Source of the DNA: JAJPKK01 sp035311445
GTDB lineage: Bacteria > Pseudomonadota > Alphaproteobacteria > Rhizobiales > Xanthobacteraceae
NCBI GenBank assembly: GCA_035311445.1
Contig: DATGCX010000451.1
Coordinates: 1 to 64,000, forward strand
Direction: 5' to 3'
DNA length: 64,000 bases
A model generated the notes under the pieces. That model was given only the letters and a program-made list of their open reading frames with translations. It did not search any database and was not told where the DNA came from. The translations under genes were made by a program, and so were the position numbers. Shown here in pieces: positions 1 through 8,155 of this stretch (within the stretch, counting starts at the first letter, position 1; each line of letters starts with the position of its first letter).

Positions 1-432
1 AACAACCGCTTAGCTCAAAGCTGGGGAAAGTTCGGTCTAGCAGTGGACGCCCGCTTTGCGGAACGAGAGGCGCGCAAACGCCATCGCTTCGTTCTCAAGG
101 CGGAGATTGAGTCCGCACTCGTCGCAAAATCGGCGGCCAAATGGTCGGCGTTGTTCAACGCCCACGGAGTTCCGGCCGGTGAGGTGCTCGAAATCCCGGC
201 AGTACTCGCGCATCCGCATATCGTCCAACGCGAGTTGGTGAAAAAATTCGAGGCAGCGCCCGGCGTTGCAAGACCTGTCGCGGTGGTGCGTTCGGGATTT
301 CGCTTGAAGGGCGGCGATCCCGCACCCGTCACGCCGCCGCCCCGGCTGGGCGCGGATACCGACGACATTCTCACCGCGTTGGGTTATGGGTTGGACGAGA
401 TTGCGGCTTTGCGGCGGGAGCAGGCGATCTGA
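1..432 (+). CDS. CaiB/BaiF family III CoA-transferase, C-terminal part (5' truncated by window edge)
   Basis: The reading frame is open from base 1 to the TGA at 430-432, so the gene begins to the left of the window. The GTG at 43 is an internal valine rather than a convincing start. The visible 143 residues look like the end of a family III CoA-transferase: the motif FNAHGVPAGEVLEIPAVLAHP matches the segment 'GVP..PV....E.L.DPH' that precedes the end of these proteins, followed by a proline-rich stretch and LGADTDDILTALGY, the usual closing helix. Such enzymes move CoA between carboxylic acids in the cytoplasm. The catalytic Asp lies in the missing N-terminal part, and the substrate cannot be told. 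A second member of the family is at 35056. Confidence 0.8.
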   Translation, partial: NNRLAQSWGKFGLAVDARFAEREARKRHRFVLKAEIESALVAKSAAKWSALFNAHGVPAGEVLEIPAVLAHPHIVQRELVKKFEAAPGVARPVAVVRSGFRLKGGDPAPVTPPPRLGADTDDILTALGYGLDEIAALRREQAI

Positions 433-450
433 ATCGGCGCAGATGCGACT

Positions 451-729
451 TCAACAGAGCTTCTGTTGAAAATTCAGCCAAACCGGACGAGTTTTGGATT
501 GGTCGTCCGCGTTAGCATTAAGGTCTCTTAGGTCCTGGGTGACAGTACCGTACCGAACGCATTTGATGGCGACTTCCTTGCCGATACAGATCGAAGATCC
601 CAACGAGTAGAACTGGCCGCCGTAGACGCAGAAGTCCACGACATCCGGGTCGAGACCCGCGGGCCTGTTTTGTGCAGATGCGACCGTTGCGATGCTTAGA
701 GTCAACGCCGCTAAAGCGGTTCTCAACAT
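451..729 (-). CDS. Small exported cysteine-containing protein of unknown function
   Basis: A 92-residue protein. The chosen ATG at 729 lies a few bases after a G-rich Shine-Dalgarno stretch and gives a clean signal peptide (MLRTALAALTLSIATVASAQ, cleavage after ASA). The frame continues upstream to 798, but that extension has no signal-like start. The mature part is about 70 residues with four cysteines (FCVYGG, SICIG, IKCVR and the final C), which suggests one or two periplasmic disulfides. I do not recognise the family. It stands alone, convergent with the CoA-transferase on its left and in the same direction as the T2SS genes on its right, 190 bases away. Confidence 0.6.
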   Translation of the reverse strand: MLRTALAALTLSIATVASAQNRPAGLDPDVVDFCVYGGQFYSLGSSICIGKEVAIKCVRYGTVTQDLRDLNANADDQSKTRPVWLNFQQKLC

Positions 730-922
730 GGAGCCCCCCGGTGCTGCCGACCATCGGCGCGCAACAGATGGCATTTTTTGGACTTTGCGGCAAGGCAAGG
801 TGGTTCGTCCGCGAAGGGGCGCTCGCTACCGTCTCTTGCTACGAAAACTTCCCGTCGGCCGTTCGGTGAGCCCTTTTCGATAAGTAATTTTTTGATGATG
901 CCGTCGGTGTTACCGCAATAGG

Positions 923-1747
923 TTAGCGCCTTGGCTGCCTTCGGGGCGCCTGCACACCGGGCGCCTGCACACCGGGCGCCTGCACACCGGGCACCTGCGC
1001 ACCGGACGCCTGCGCACCGGGCGCCGCCATACCGGGCACCTGCGCACCGGGCGCCGCCATACCGGGCACCTGCACGCCGGGCACCTGCACGCCGGGCACC
1101 GCCATACCGGGCACCCGCATGCCGGGCACCGGCATGCCGGGCGTTAGTCCGCCCGGCATCATTGGCGAATCTCCGCCAGGGGCCGGCAATTCGAGAGTAA
1201 CCTTTTCGCGGTCCTTCGTAAGCGTGACTTCGCGGGATTTGACCGAACGCAGGACCCAGCCCTGATGATCTTCCCCCGTGCGCATCTTGATGACAGTGCC
1301 CGTTGCCGATTCCTTGAAAACGCCGACTCCAAGCTGGTCGACTTCGCCAACGACTGTGCCGAGCAATGTGACCGCAGGACGCTCGGGCTCCACGGGTTTT
1401 GCCGGCTGCCGCACCGACACCGGCGCAACGTAACTAGGCGTTGCCGGGGGCGGCGGACGGCGCGACGGCGAAAAGATCGGCCGATCCCGCGTTGTCGACA
1501 ATTGCTTGAGCGGCAGCACCCAAAGTGGGTTTCCGGGAGGTGCCGCGCTCTCGATCGGCGCCTGTGCTGGGGGCAGCGCTGCGACGCGCGCGGTATTATT
1601 GATTTCGGCAGGCTTGGCGACGCGATCTGCCGGCTGCCCGACGCGATCCGATGGCTGCGCGGTCGTGCGCGTAATCTCGATGTAGGTCGCGATCGCGCCG
1701 AGCAGGGCCATGCCGGCCAGAAACGAAAATGTACGACGCGGTTTCAT
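923..1747 (-). CDS. T2SS inner-membrane protein GspC/GspN-like with repetitive Pro-Gly tail
   Basis: 274 residues. The ATG at 1747 overlaps the gspM stop (ATGA), which fixes the start; a GTG-type start 15 bases upstream is less likely. One membrane segment at about residues 8-24 is followed by a Pro-rich periplasmic linker. A compact domain at about 70-195 contains LSTTRDRPIFSPSRRPP and VTLLGTVVGE...GVFKE, matching the homology region of GspC/PulC-type proteins that link the inner-membrane platform to the secretin. The last 75 residues are a run of PGxxV/A pentapeptides with no PDZ domain. Third gene of the gspL-M-C set, probably last in its transcript. Known role of the family: contact with GspD and substrate selection; the exact subtype (C or N) is uncertain. 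Confidence 0.75.
   Translation of the reverse strand: MKPRRTFSFLAGMALLGAIATYIEITRTTAQPSDRVGQPADRVAKPAEINNTARVAALPPAQAPIESAAPPGNPLWVLPLKQLSTTRDRPIFSPSRRPPPPATPSYVAPVSVRQPAKPVEPERPAVTLLGTVVGEVDQLGVGVFKESATGTVIKMRTGEDHQGWVLRSVKSREVTLTKDREKVTLELPAPGGDSPMMPGGLTPGMPVPGMRVPGMAVPGVQVPGVQVPGMAAPGAQVPGMAAPGAQASGAQVPGVQAPGVQAPGVQAPRRQPRR
944..1150. repeat. 15-bp tandem repeats coding the Pro-Gly tail of the GspC-like protein
   Basis: About thirteen imperfect copies of a 15-base unit (plus-strand core CACCGGGCRCCTGC) are read on the minus strand as V/A-P-G-M/V/A-Q/R/A pentapeptides. The units vary at two positions, giving PGVQV, PGMAA and PGAQV types. The array is inside the coding region and multiples of 15 preserve frame, so copy number could change without breaking the gene. 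Confidence 0.9.
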
Positions 1748-2310
1748 TTCGGTCCCTGCCATTGTCCGGAAACCGAAATCAGAACGCGCAGTTTGCCTTC
1801 CGGCTTCGCTCCCGGCACCGCCGGACCTTGCGTCACCAGCTGATCGACGAACAGGAACGGCATTCCGGCTTCCAGATCATAAAGCAGTTGCTGGAGCACC
1901 GGCTGCTCGACCTCGCAGCTGACCGTGACACTGACAAAGCCATCCTTCGACTGTGGGCCCTGCAAGTCTACCTGCGTGTACACTATGTTGCCACCTAACC
2001 GCGCAACCGAACCGCCAACCCGCTGCAAGAGATTGGCGCCCCCGACCGTCACCGTCGCACCTTCAAGCAGCGGCGAGCCGGCAACGGCTGGTTCGCCGTC
2101 CTTGCTCGGCCCGCGCGGCGCGGCTGGATTGCGGGCTTCGAGTTGACGTAACACGTCGGCGCTTGCTGCGACCGCGTCGCGGCGTTCCAGAATCTCGGCC
2201 ACCGACGTCCAGGCCGTGACAACGAACACCGCCACGAGCCCGGCATAGAGGATCGCCGCGCCGGAAGGAAAGCGCGCCAGAAGGCTCGTGAAGAGATTCG
2301 ATATGTTCAT
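1744..2310 (-). CDS. gspM: T2SS protein M, subtype b (GspM-like)
   Basis: 188 residues. An N-terminal membrane segment (about 18-38, AAILYAGLVAVFVVTAWTS) is followed by a short coiled part and a ferredoxin-like periplasmic domain. LLQRVGGSVARLGGNIVYTQ and LLYDLEAGMPFLFVDQL are typical of the 'T2SSM_b' family. GspM stabilises GspL in the inner-membrane platform. Its ATG overlaps the gspL stop and its stop overlaps the next start, both as ATGA, so the three genes are translationally coupled. Confidence 0.85.
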   Translation of the reverse strand: MNISNLFTSLLARFPSGAAILYAGLVAVFVVTAWTSVAEILERRDAVAASADVLRQLEARNPAAPRGPSKDGEPAVAGSPLLEGATVTVGGANLLQRVGGSVARLGGNIVYTQVDLQGPQSKDGFVSVTVSCEVEQPVLQQLLYDLEAGMPFLFVDQLVTQGPAVPGAKPEGKLRVLISVSGQWQGPK

Positions 2311-3383
2311 GTGCCCACCGCAAAGATCGGCTTGATTTGGGCCTCGATGTGAAACCGCTCACCAGGCTCTCCAGGCGTGCGCGTGGTCGGCGCGGAGAAT
2401 GTGGCGCGCGTGAAATGTGGAGATTGCTCGATCAGTGCAATCAAGGCGGCGGCGTCGCGGGTAACCCCGACAATCTGCAGTTTGTCGGCCTCAATACGAA
2501 GCTCGGTGACATAGGTGTGATCAGGAAGGATCTGCGACAGTGCCTCCAGCACGATCACGCTCGACGGCATCGATTGCTTGCGGCGCTCAAGCATGCGCTG
2601 CGCTGAAACCGCGAATTCAGGGCCAGTGTGAAGCGCAGCGCGCCGTGCCGCGATTTTTCGCGACAGAGCCTGCTGTTCGCCGTCCAAACTATCGAGAGCA
2701 ACCGCCGAGTAGCCCATCGATAGGACGGCTGCGAGGCCGCTCAGCATGAACAGAGCGACGAGCGTGCGCCGAATGCGGTCGATTTCGAACACGCCTCGCG
2801 CTCGCTGCTCGAACACCTTGATGGGCGCCGCATGCGGCTCGGCATCGGCAGGGACCGTCAGCACTACGACGGACGCCGCACCGAGATCAGCAATCGCCTG
2901 CACATAGGGGGCCACAAGCGCCCGTGCCGTCGCGGCGACCGTCAGTTCGATCCGATCATTCGCTGCATCCTTCGGCGGTGTCCAGCTGAAGACAGCCTCG
3001 CCTGCCGTCCAGGGCGTGAGACGGTCGATCTGAGCACGGACAATACCATCAAGAAATTCGACGGCGCGTTTGGGCAGCTCCAGCGGCCGGAACAGGAATC
3101 GGTTCGCGCGTAAAACCAGTTCAGCACGACTGCCGCGCAGCATCGACACCCACGCGGCCGGCAAGCTTTCCTCGATCGAACCGTCGGCGATGCGAATCCG
3201 ATGCTCGCGCAGGCTCGATTTTCGGGCGGTGCCGGCGGCATGCAAGATAAAGGTGTCGTGCGCCTCCTCGACGATCCGCACCTCGTGGTTCGGCTGCAGC
3301 CGATGAAGCAGGCCATTGACAGTGCCGGCGACGGAGTCGATCCATCGATAGAAGCCATCTCGGATTTGAGGCAATACGCTCAT
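2307..3383 (-). CDS. gspL: T2SS protein L (GspL-like, with PilN-type C-terminal domain)
   Basis: 358 residues. The first ~200 residues resemble the cytoplasmic actin-like GspL/PilM region. A single membrane helix follows (about 212-230, LVALFMLSGLAAVLSMGY), then a PilN-like periplasmic domain with LEALSQILPDHTYVTELRIE and IVGVTRDAAALIALIEQSP. GspL recruits the ATPase GspE to the membrane. It heads the second minus-strand T2SS set and is separated from gspH by 266 bases, so it may have its own promoter there. Fits the order E-F-G-H-(gap)-L-M-C. Confidence 0.82.
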   Translation of the reverse strand: MSVLPQIRDGFYRWIDSVAGTVNGLLHRLQPNHEVRIVEEAHDTFILHAAGTARKSSLREHRIRIADGSIEESLPAAWVSMLRGSRAELVLRANRFLFRPLELPKRAVEFLDGIVRAQIDRLTPWTAGEAVFSWTPPKDAANDRIELTVAATARALVAPYVQAIADLGAASVVVLTVPADAEPHAAPIKVFEQRARGVFEIDRIRRTLVALFMLSGLAAVLSMGYSAVALDSLDGEQQALSRKIAARRAALHTGPEFAVSAQRMLERRKQSMPSSVIVLEALSQILPDHTYVTELRIEADKLQIVGVTRDAAALIALIEQSPHFTRATFSAPTTRTPGEPGERFHIEAQIKPIFAVGT

Positions 3384-3589
3384 CTATGTCCCGGCGCGTT
3401 TCCGTCTTGGTGACGTGGTTGGCACCATATCACGTCACAAGTCCTACCTCCGCTACCCTAAGGTACTATTACGGGCGACAAGGCCAAGAAAATTCTAAAA
3501 AAAATTGGCGAAATTGGATCCCGAGAACCCCGCCGCTGTTGCGAGCAGTTATCATCAGCGTATTGCAATTAGCCTAGTTTCTATCGCGA

Positions 3590-3644
3590 AAGGCATAGCC
3601 TCACCCATGTTGCATTAAGGCATAGCCTCGCCCCATGTTGCATT
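3590..3644. repeat. 27/28-bp tandem duplication in the gspL-gspH gap
   Basis: Two near-identical copies (3590-3616 and 3617-3644) of a unit starting AAGGCATAGCCTC and ending CCATGTTGCATT lie just downstream of gspH on the minus strand. The rest of the 266-base gap (3384-3649) is AT-richer than its surroundings and shows no gene. Pseudopilin genes gspI, J and K, often found near this point, are absent. Confidence 0.8.
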
Positions 3645-3649
3645 TATGA

Positions 3650-4102
3650 CTACAAGATGCCGCCTGCCACGATCTCAATTCCTCCGGTCAGCCAATTGAC
3701 GCGAACCTCAAAATCTGCGCCCAGCCGCGATAATACGATAGTACCGCCACATGACATGCCGGAGGCAAAAAAGCTTATGGTGGAATGTGCAGGACGTTCG
3801 TTGCAGGTCAGGGGCAACATCGCCTTGAAGGAGACATCATCGGGAATGCGCATGATCCGACCGGACGATCCGGAGCGGATCGTCCGGCCCGGTGCATTGA
3901 TCTGTGTATTGATTTGAGTATTTCGTCGTACGGCTACGGTACGATCAGCTTTGAGGAGCGTCGCGGTCTCAACCGCATAGGCCGCCAGTCGCTGACGCGT
4001 GGTGGCATGCGGTGCGAGGGGCAGCAGAATCGCGGCGAGCATCGCCACGACGGCGAGCACGGCGACCATTTCGAGGAGGGTAAATCCGTCTTGCTTCCTC
4101 AC
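3650..4102 (-). CDS. gspH: T2SS minor pseudopilin GspH
   Basis: About 150 residues from the GTG at 4102 (VRKQDGFTLLEMVAVLAVV). It has a prepilin peptidase site after DG, Phe at +1, Glu at +5 and a hydrophobic N-terminal helix, followed by a GspH-type domain with a Cys pair (LTCNERPA, GMSCGGT). The open frame extends upstream to 4282, but that part reads a decayed gspG copy in another frame, so a start at 4102, or at the ATG 4165 preceded by GGAG, is more credible. GspH sits at the tip of the pseudopilus. A leader of only 6 residues is expected if the GTG is used. Confidence 0.75.
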   Translation of the reverse strand: MRKQDGFTLLEMVAVLAVVAMLAAILLPLAPHATTRQRLAAYAVETATLLKADRTVAVRRNTQINTQINAPGRTIRSGSSGRIMRIPDDVSFKAMLPLTCNERPAHSTISFFASGMSCGGTIVLSRLGADFEVRVNWLTGGIEIVAGGIL

Positions 4103-4106
4103 GCTG

Positions 4107-4292
4107 TCACTCGATACTGGCAGTAGAAATATCAGCTCCCGCTCCGGTTCCTCCCTCCTATCCATCGGCTCCATATGATTTGATCTCATAAGCGCTCCGT
4201 TCTCCGGGAGCTCGATAGACGTAGGCGCGCTGACTACGCACCCGTGAACGTCGGCGTTTTGCCGGGCCGATATGCATTTCACGGTGCTTCAT
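4107..4292 (-). pseudogene. Second gspG copy with its central coding region deleted in frame and a nonsense codon
   Basis: Read from ATG 4292, 62 codons keep one frame and match both ends of the neighbouring gspG: MKHREMHIGP...RRSRVRSQR matches the GspG leader (MKRSEKQIGL...GRSRVHSQR), then the frame jumps directly to AYVYRAPGERSAYEIKSYGADG, matching SYIYRAPGERSPYEIKSYGADG near the GspG C-terminus. A TAG replaces the CAG glutamine codon that follows, and the match continues (EGGTGAGADI) to a TGA at 4107. The whole pseudopilin core, about 93 codons including the prepilin helix, is missing without loss of frame. It starts 15 bases after the gspG stop and overlaps the upstream frame of gspH. Confidence 0.88.
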
Positions 4293-4307
4293 TTTGAGCT
4301 TCAGTTG

Positions 4308-4790
4308 CTACCTGGCGGCCTGAACAACTGACGGAAACAAAATATCGGCTCCTGACCCGGTCCCGCCCTCCTGTCCGTCGGCTCCGTATGACTTGATCTC
4401 ATAGGGGCTCCGTTCTCCCGGAGCTCGATAGATGTAGGAATTACCCCAAGGATCGTTCGGTACGCCGCCGCCTTTCAGATAGGGGCCGTTCCATGCCGTC
4501 AAGCCGGAGGCCGGCTTCACAAGTACCGCCAGACCCTCCGAGGTGGATGGGTAACGACCGGCATCCAGATAGAACAGATCGAGCGCGCTCCCGAAGCTTT
4601 GCATCTGGATATGGGCGGCTTTGATTTTCGATTCGCCCAGATAGTTGAGCACGCGCGGTCCGACCAGCGACATGATGAGACCAATGATGGTTATGACAAC
4701 CAGCATTTCCACGAGCGTGAAGCCACGCTGGCTGTGCACACGCGAACGCCCGCGTGTGCGCAAGCCGATTTGCTTTTCAGAGCGTTTCAT
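4308..4790 (-). CDS. gspG: T2SS major pseudopilin GspG
   Basis: 160 residues, the expected size. A basic 23-residue leader precedes the prepilin cleavage site (QRG^FTLVEM, Glu at +5) and helix LVVITIIGLIMSLVGPRVL. The GspG signature follows: ALDLFYLDAGRYPSTSEGL, NDPWGNSYIYRAPG and SYGADGQEGGTG, the last being the calcium-binding loop region of major pseudopilins. It polymerises into the periplasmic pseudopilus that pushes substrates through the secretin, after cleavage by the prepilin peptidase (here probably the 12620 gene). It lies 19 bases after gspF in the gspE-F-G-H run. Confidence 0.95.
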   Translation of the reverse strand: MKRSEKQIGLRTRGRSRVHSQRGFTLVEMLVVITIIGLIMSLVGPRVLNYLGESKIKAAHIQMQSFGSALDLFYLDAGRYPSTSEGLAVLVKPASGLTAWNGPYLKGGGVPNDPWGNSYIYRAPGERSPYEIKSYGADGQEGGTGSGADILFPSVVQAAR

Positions 4791-4809
4791 GTTGCTGAGC
4801 CCGCATCCG

Positions 4810-6024
4810 TCATCCGACGACTTGAGTGATGGAGAGAAGGGCAGTCATCACCGAAACGATGAGACCGCCGACCACGACGCTGATGGAAATAATGGCTACC
4901 GGGCCGACGATGCCGACCACCTTGTCGAGGCTGCGTTGCAGTTTCGCCTCGTAGAACTCCGCAATGCGCGCCGCAAGGGTGGGCATTTGGCCGGTCTCCT
5001 CGCCAATACGCAGCATGCGAATGGCCATTGGCGGCAGAAGTGCCGCAGCGGCAAGGGCGTCAGACAGCTTGCCGCCGTGGCGTACGCGATCGGCGGTTGC
5101 TGTCCAGGGAGCAGCTCTTCCGGTAACCGCCATGATGTCCACGAGTATCCGCAACGTCGCCGTAAGCGTGACATCGCTACTTAACAAGATGCCCAAATTG
5201 CGGCAAAACAGGGCAGCTCGATAAAAGTTGAATATCGTCGACATGCCGGGTATTCGCGATATCTCGGAGATGATCGCTGCGCGCACGCCTTTGCGGCGCA
5301 GCAAGAGCCACACTCCGACGATAAAAACCACGACCCCTATAGAGATCTCGGTAGCATTGCCGCGCAGGAATTCTGAGAAATTGAGGAAAGTGGTGATCGC
5401 CGAATCGCCTTTGGCGCCGAAGTCACGCAGTACCGACGAGAACTGAGGCAAAACGAACAGGATAAAGAAGGTCAGCACGCAGCCCGCGGCGAGCAGGACA
5501 AATGCGGGATACTGCAAGGCGTCCGTCAGTTTACGGCGCAATGCTTCCGCCCGCGCCCGTTCGGTGGCGATCAACTCCAGGATATGAGTGAGCTTGCCGG
5601 ATGTTTCGCCAACCTGCACGAGGGCGACATAGATCGGCGGGAACAGCGTTGGATGCTTGCCAATGGCTTCGGCAAAGCTCTCGCCTGCCAGAATCCCGGA
5701 ACGGATCTTGGCAACGATCGGATGCAGTCGCCCGATATCGGTGTCGCTGGAGAGCAGTTCCAGCGCATCGTCAAGACGGGCCCCGGCCTTGAGCAGCAGC
5801 GCCAAGTCGCGCGTGAACAGGGTGACATCGGCCGGGCGAGGTTGGTTGAACAGCGCGACGGTGACGCGCGAAACCTCCGCCACGCCGTCGTCCGCGACCG
5901 TTTCGATCGGCACCAGGCCGAGGTACTCGATGCGACGCGCGACCTCGGCCGCGGTCGGGGCGGACAGGGACCCGTTCACGAGCTCGCCGCTTTGGGTGAT
6001 CGCGCGATAGCGAAAATTAGGCAT
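4810..6024 (-). CDS. gspF: T2SS inner-membrane platform protein GspF
   Basis: 404 residues, full length. It opens with MPNFRYRAITQSGELVNGSL, the usual GspF start, and has two T2SSF domains (about 70-190 and 270-395). Each carries the family motif (FPPIYVALVQVGETSGKL in the first; LPPMAIRMLRIGEETGQMP in the second). Membrane segments are at about 170-195, 218-240 and near the C-terminus. GspF is the polytopic core of the assembly platform. The start lies 3 bases after the gspE stop, so the two are tightly coupled. Confidence 0.95.
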   Translation of the reverse strand: MPNFRYRAITQSGELVNGSLSAPTAAEVARRIEYLGLVPIETVADDGVAEVSRVTVALFNQPRPADVTLFTRDLALLLKAGARLDDALELLSSDTDIGRLHPIVAKIRSGILAGESFAEAIGKHPTLFPPIYVALVQVGETSGKLTHILELIATERARAEALRRKLTDALQYPAFVLLAAGCVLTFFILFVLPQFSSVLRDFGAKGDSAITTFLNFSEFLRGNATEISIGVVVFIVGVWLLLRRKGVRAAIISEISRIPGMSTIFNFYRAALFCRNLGILLSSDVTLTATLRILVDIMAVTGRAAPWTATADRVRHGGKLSDALAAAALLPPMAIRMLRIGEETGQMPTLAARIAEFYEAKLQRSLDKVVGIVGPVAIISISVVVGGLIVSVMTALLSITQVVG

Positions 6025-6027
6025 GGC

Positions 6028-7710
6028 TCACCGGATCGTCGTAACGCGCAGGACTTCACCGGTCGATGTTATTCCGGCCCGGCATTTCGCCACGCCGTCG
6101 TCGACCATTGTGGTCATTCCGGCATGTACCGCGGCCTTATCGATGGCGTTACCGTCGGTTTGGGCATTAATGAGGCCGCGCACGCTCTCGTCGATCTTCA
6201 AAATCTCGAAGACGCCGACGCGTCCCCGGTATCCGGTGCCGCCGCACCGCTCGCAGCCTTTGGGTCCGTAGATCGCTTCGCCGATCTCGAATCCGAGCGC
6301 GGTAAAGCGGGGATCGGCGGCGAAATCGGCCGGCGTAAGGTCTCGCTTGATCTTGCAGCGGTCACAAAGCTGGCGCACCAGTCGCTGGGCAATCACGGCG
6401 CGCAAGGTCGATTTGAGGAGGAAGCCTTCGACACCAAGGTCGAGCAGGCGCGGCACAGCGGCGGCAGCGGTTTCCGTGTGCAGAGTGGTCAAGACCAGGT
6501 GGCCCGTCAGGGCCGCATGGATGGCGATGTGCGCAGTCTCGGCGTCGCGCACCTCGCCGACCATGATGACGTCCGGGTCCTGGCGCACGAAGGCTCGCAT
6601 GGCTGCCGCAAAGGTCAGCCCGATGGTGGGTTTTGCCTGGGACTGATTAACGCCCGGGACCTCATACTCGACGGGATCTTCAATGGTGAGGATCTTGCGG
6701 GTGGGCTCGTTGAGTATCGATAGAACGGTGGCAAGCGTTGTGGTTTTGCCGCTGCCGGTCGGTCCGGTGACGACGATCATGCCGTGAGGCAACTTGAGCA
6801 GATCGAGCAGCTTTTTTTCGTCATGCGGAAAAAACCCGAGCCTCTCGATAGCCAGCAAGCCGCGGTCCTTCGGCAACAGGCGGATCACCGCGGATTCGCC
6901 GTGTTGCGTCGGCATGATGGCGACACGGATGTCCAGATCGGACCTCGCAACGTGCAACTGCGCCGCGCCGTCCTGCGGCAGGCGGCGCTCCGCGATATTG
7001 AGTCCCGCCAGGATTTTAATGCGGGAAATGATGGCCTGCGGCAGCACATCGGTCGGTGCCGGAATCGGGCGCAGCAATCCGTCGACGCGCAGGCGCACTG
7101 TCAATCCAGAACGGAACGGCTCGATGTGAATGTCGCTGGCGCGAAGCTCGACCGCCTTTTCCAAAAGATCGCTCACGGCCCGCACGACGGGTGCGCCGGA
7201 GGCGAGGTCGCGAAGGCTCTCGATATCGTCTTCGCGCGCATAGGCGGACTCGCGGCCCACCTCGGGCGTCGTTACATCGTTGCCGAGTCGCTGGTCGAGG
7301 GCGGTCTCGATATCTTCGAACGAGGCAACCTGAATCTTAATGTCGCCGCCAAGCACGATGGCGGCCGCGCGAGCCGCGGCAGAATCGCTCGGATCGGCCA
7401 CAGCGAGCGTAGGTTCGCCGTCCTCTGACTGAAACGGAAATACCAGCATTTCCCGCAGGAAACGTTGGGAGAATTGATTGGCCAGCGGCGGGGCCGACAA
7501 GAGTTCCGGTAAGGCGATCCGGGGCACCTGGAAAAAACCCGCGACCTCGTCGGCAAAGTCATTGGCCGAAAGGTCCGTCAGTTCCCACAACTTATGAAGC
7601 GTGCGGTTGACCGAAGACTGCGCAGCCCCACTCAACACACTGGTGTCGCCGGAAAGGTGGTTTTTGTCGCGCAGATAATTTGCGAACTCGTATGCGAGAT
7701 CAGTCGGCAT
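6028..7710 (-). CDS. gspE: T2SS assembly ATPase GspE
   Basis: 560 residues. An N-terminal GspE/MshEN-type domain (about 40-145) is followed by the secretion ATPase core. Walker A GPTGSGKTTT is near residue 317, the Asp box follows at LTIEDPVEYE, Walker B is DPDVIMVGEVRD and the His box is LTGHLVLTTLHTE. Two CxxC pairs (CDRC, CERC) form the zinc-binding insertion. The enzyme hydrolyses ATP in the cytoplasm to drive pseudopilus assembly. First gene of the gspE-F-G-H transcript, with 445 bases of non-coding DNA upstream. A weak ribosome site precedes the ATG at 7710. Confidence 0.95.
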   Translation of the reverse strand: MPTDLAYEFANYLRDKNHLSGDTSVLSGAAQSSVNRTLHKLWELTDLSANDFADEVAGFFQVPRIALPELLSAPPLANQFSQRFLREMLVFPFQSEDGEPTLAVADPSDSAAARAAAIVLGGDIKIQVASFEDIETALDQRLGNDVTTPEVGRESAYAREDDIESLRDLASGAPVVRAVSDLLEKAVELRASDIHIEPFRSGLTVRLRVDGLLRPIPAPTDVLPQAIISRIKILAGLNIAERRLPQDGAAQLHVARSDLDIRVAIMPTQHGESAVIRLLPKDRGLLAIERLGFFPHDEKKLLDLLKLPHGMIVVTGPTGSGKTTTLATVLSILNEPTRKILTIEDPVEYEVPGVNQSQAKPTIGLTFAAAMRAFVRQDPDVIMVGEVRDAETAHIAIHAALTGHLVLTTLHTETAAAAVPRLLDLGVEGFLLKSTLRAVIAQRLVRQLCDRCKIKRDLTPADFAADPRFTALGFEIGEAIYGPKGCERCGGTGYRGRVGVFEILKIDESVRGLINAQTDGNAIDKAAVHAGMTTMVDDGVAKCRAGITSTGEVLRVTTIR

Positions 7711-7988
7711 CTTATTTAGTTCCGTGAGAATTCAGTATATCGCGGCCGAGTATATTTGCCACGCTTTACGATCTCGACCCTTGACTTCGGTCACATACGT
7801 GCGCCTCGGCGGTTGTGTGACGGTTCCGGTGGTACGTGGATGTGGTTTCCATAGGCCCAATTTGGCAGCCATGACATGGGTATTTCTATTGTAATGTCTT
7901 TTTCGTCAGGGGCGATGTTGTACTGATGTACAGGGGTACATCACGTGCTGCCGCTTGCCTTGAATACCAACTCCGGGATTCGCCCAAT

Positions 7989-8018
7989 CCAACATCGCCG
8001 CAACTGCGGCGATGTTGG
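7989..8018. other. Perfect 14-bp inverted repeat (2-base loop)
   Basis: CCAACATCGCCGCA at 7989-8002 is followed after AC by its exact reverse complement at 8005-8018. It lies in the 445-base gap between gspE and the beta-propeller gene, 17 bases from a second perfect palindrome. It could be part of a bidirectional terminator or an operator. The rest of 7711-8155 shows no gene. Confidence 0.75.
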
Positions 8019-8034
8019 GAGCCACAAAATCGAA

Positions 8035-8056
8035 GAGGCCGGGCTAGCCCGGCCTC
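8035..8056 (-). terminator. Perfect 22-bp palindrome, probable terminator of the beta-propeller gene
   Basis: GAGGCCGGGC, TA, then GCCCGGCCTC form a perfect hairpin about 100 bases after the stop of the minus-strand beta-propeller gene. On the minus strand the hairpin is followed by TTCGATTTTG, a short T-rich tail. No RNA data, so the terminator role is inferred. Confidence 0.55.
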
Positions 8057-8155
8057 TCGTTGCTTCCAATGCTCAAGGCATTGTTCGCAGTTACAATCAC
8101 GGATAGGACACAACCATTACTTGCTACCGCAACGACGCAAGCCGATCGGCGACGG

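Noticed and set aside
931..1200. Plus-strand frame of PAHRA repeats
   Set aside because: Mirror of the 15-bp array coding the GspC tail; no ribosome site or signal.
4103..4282. N-terminal 60 codons of the gspH frame as a long prepilin leader
   Set aside because: This sequence is the decayed gspG copy read in a different frame; leaders of this length are unlikely.
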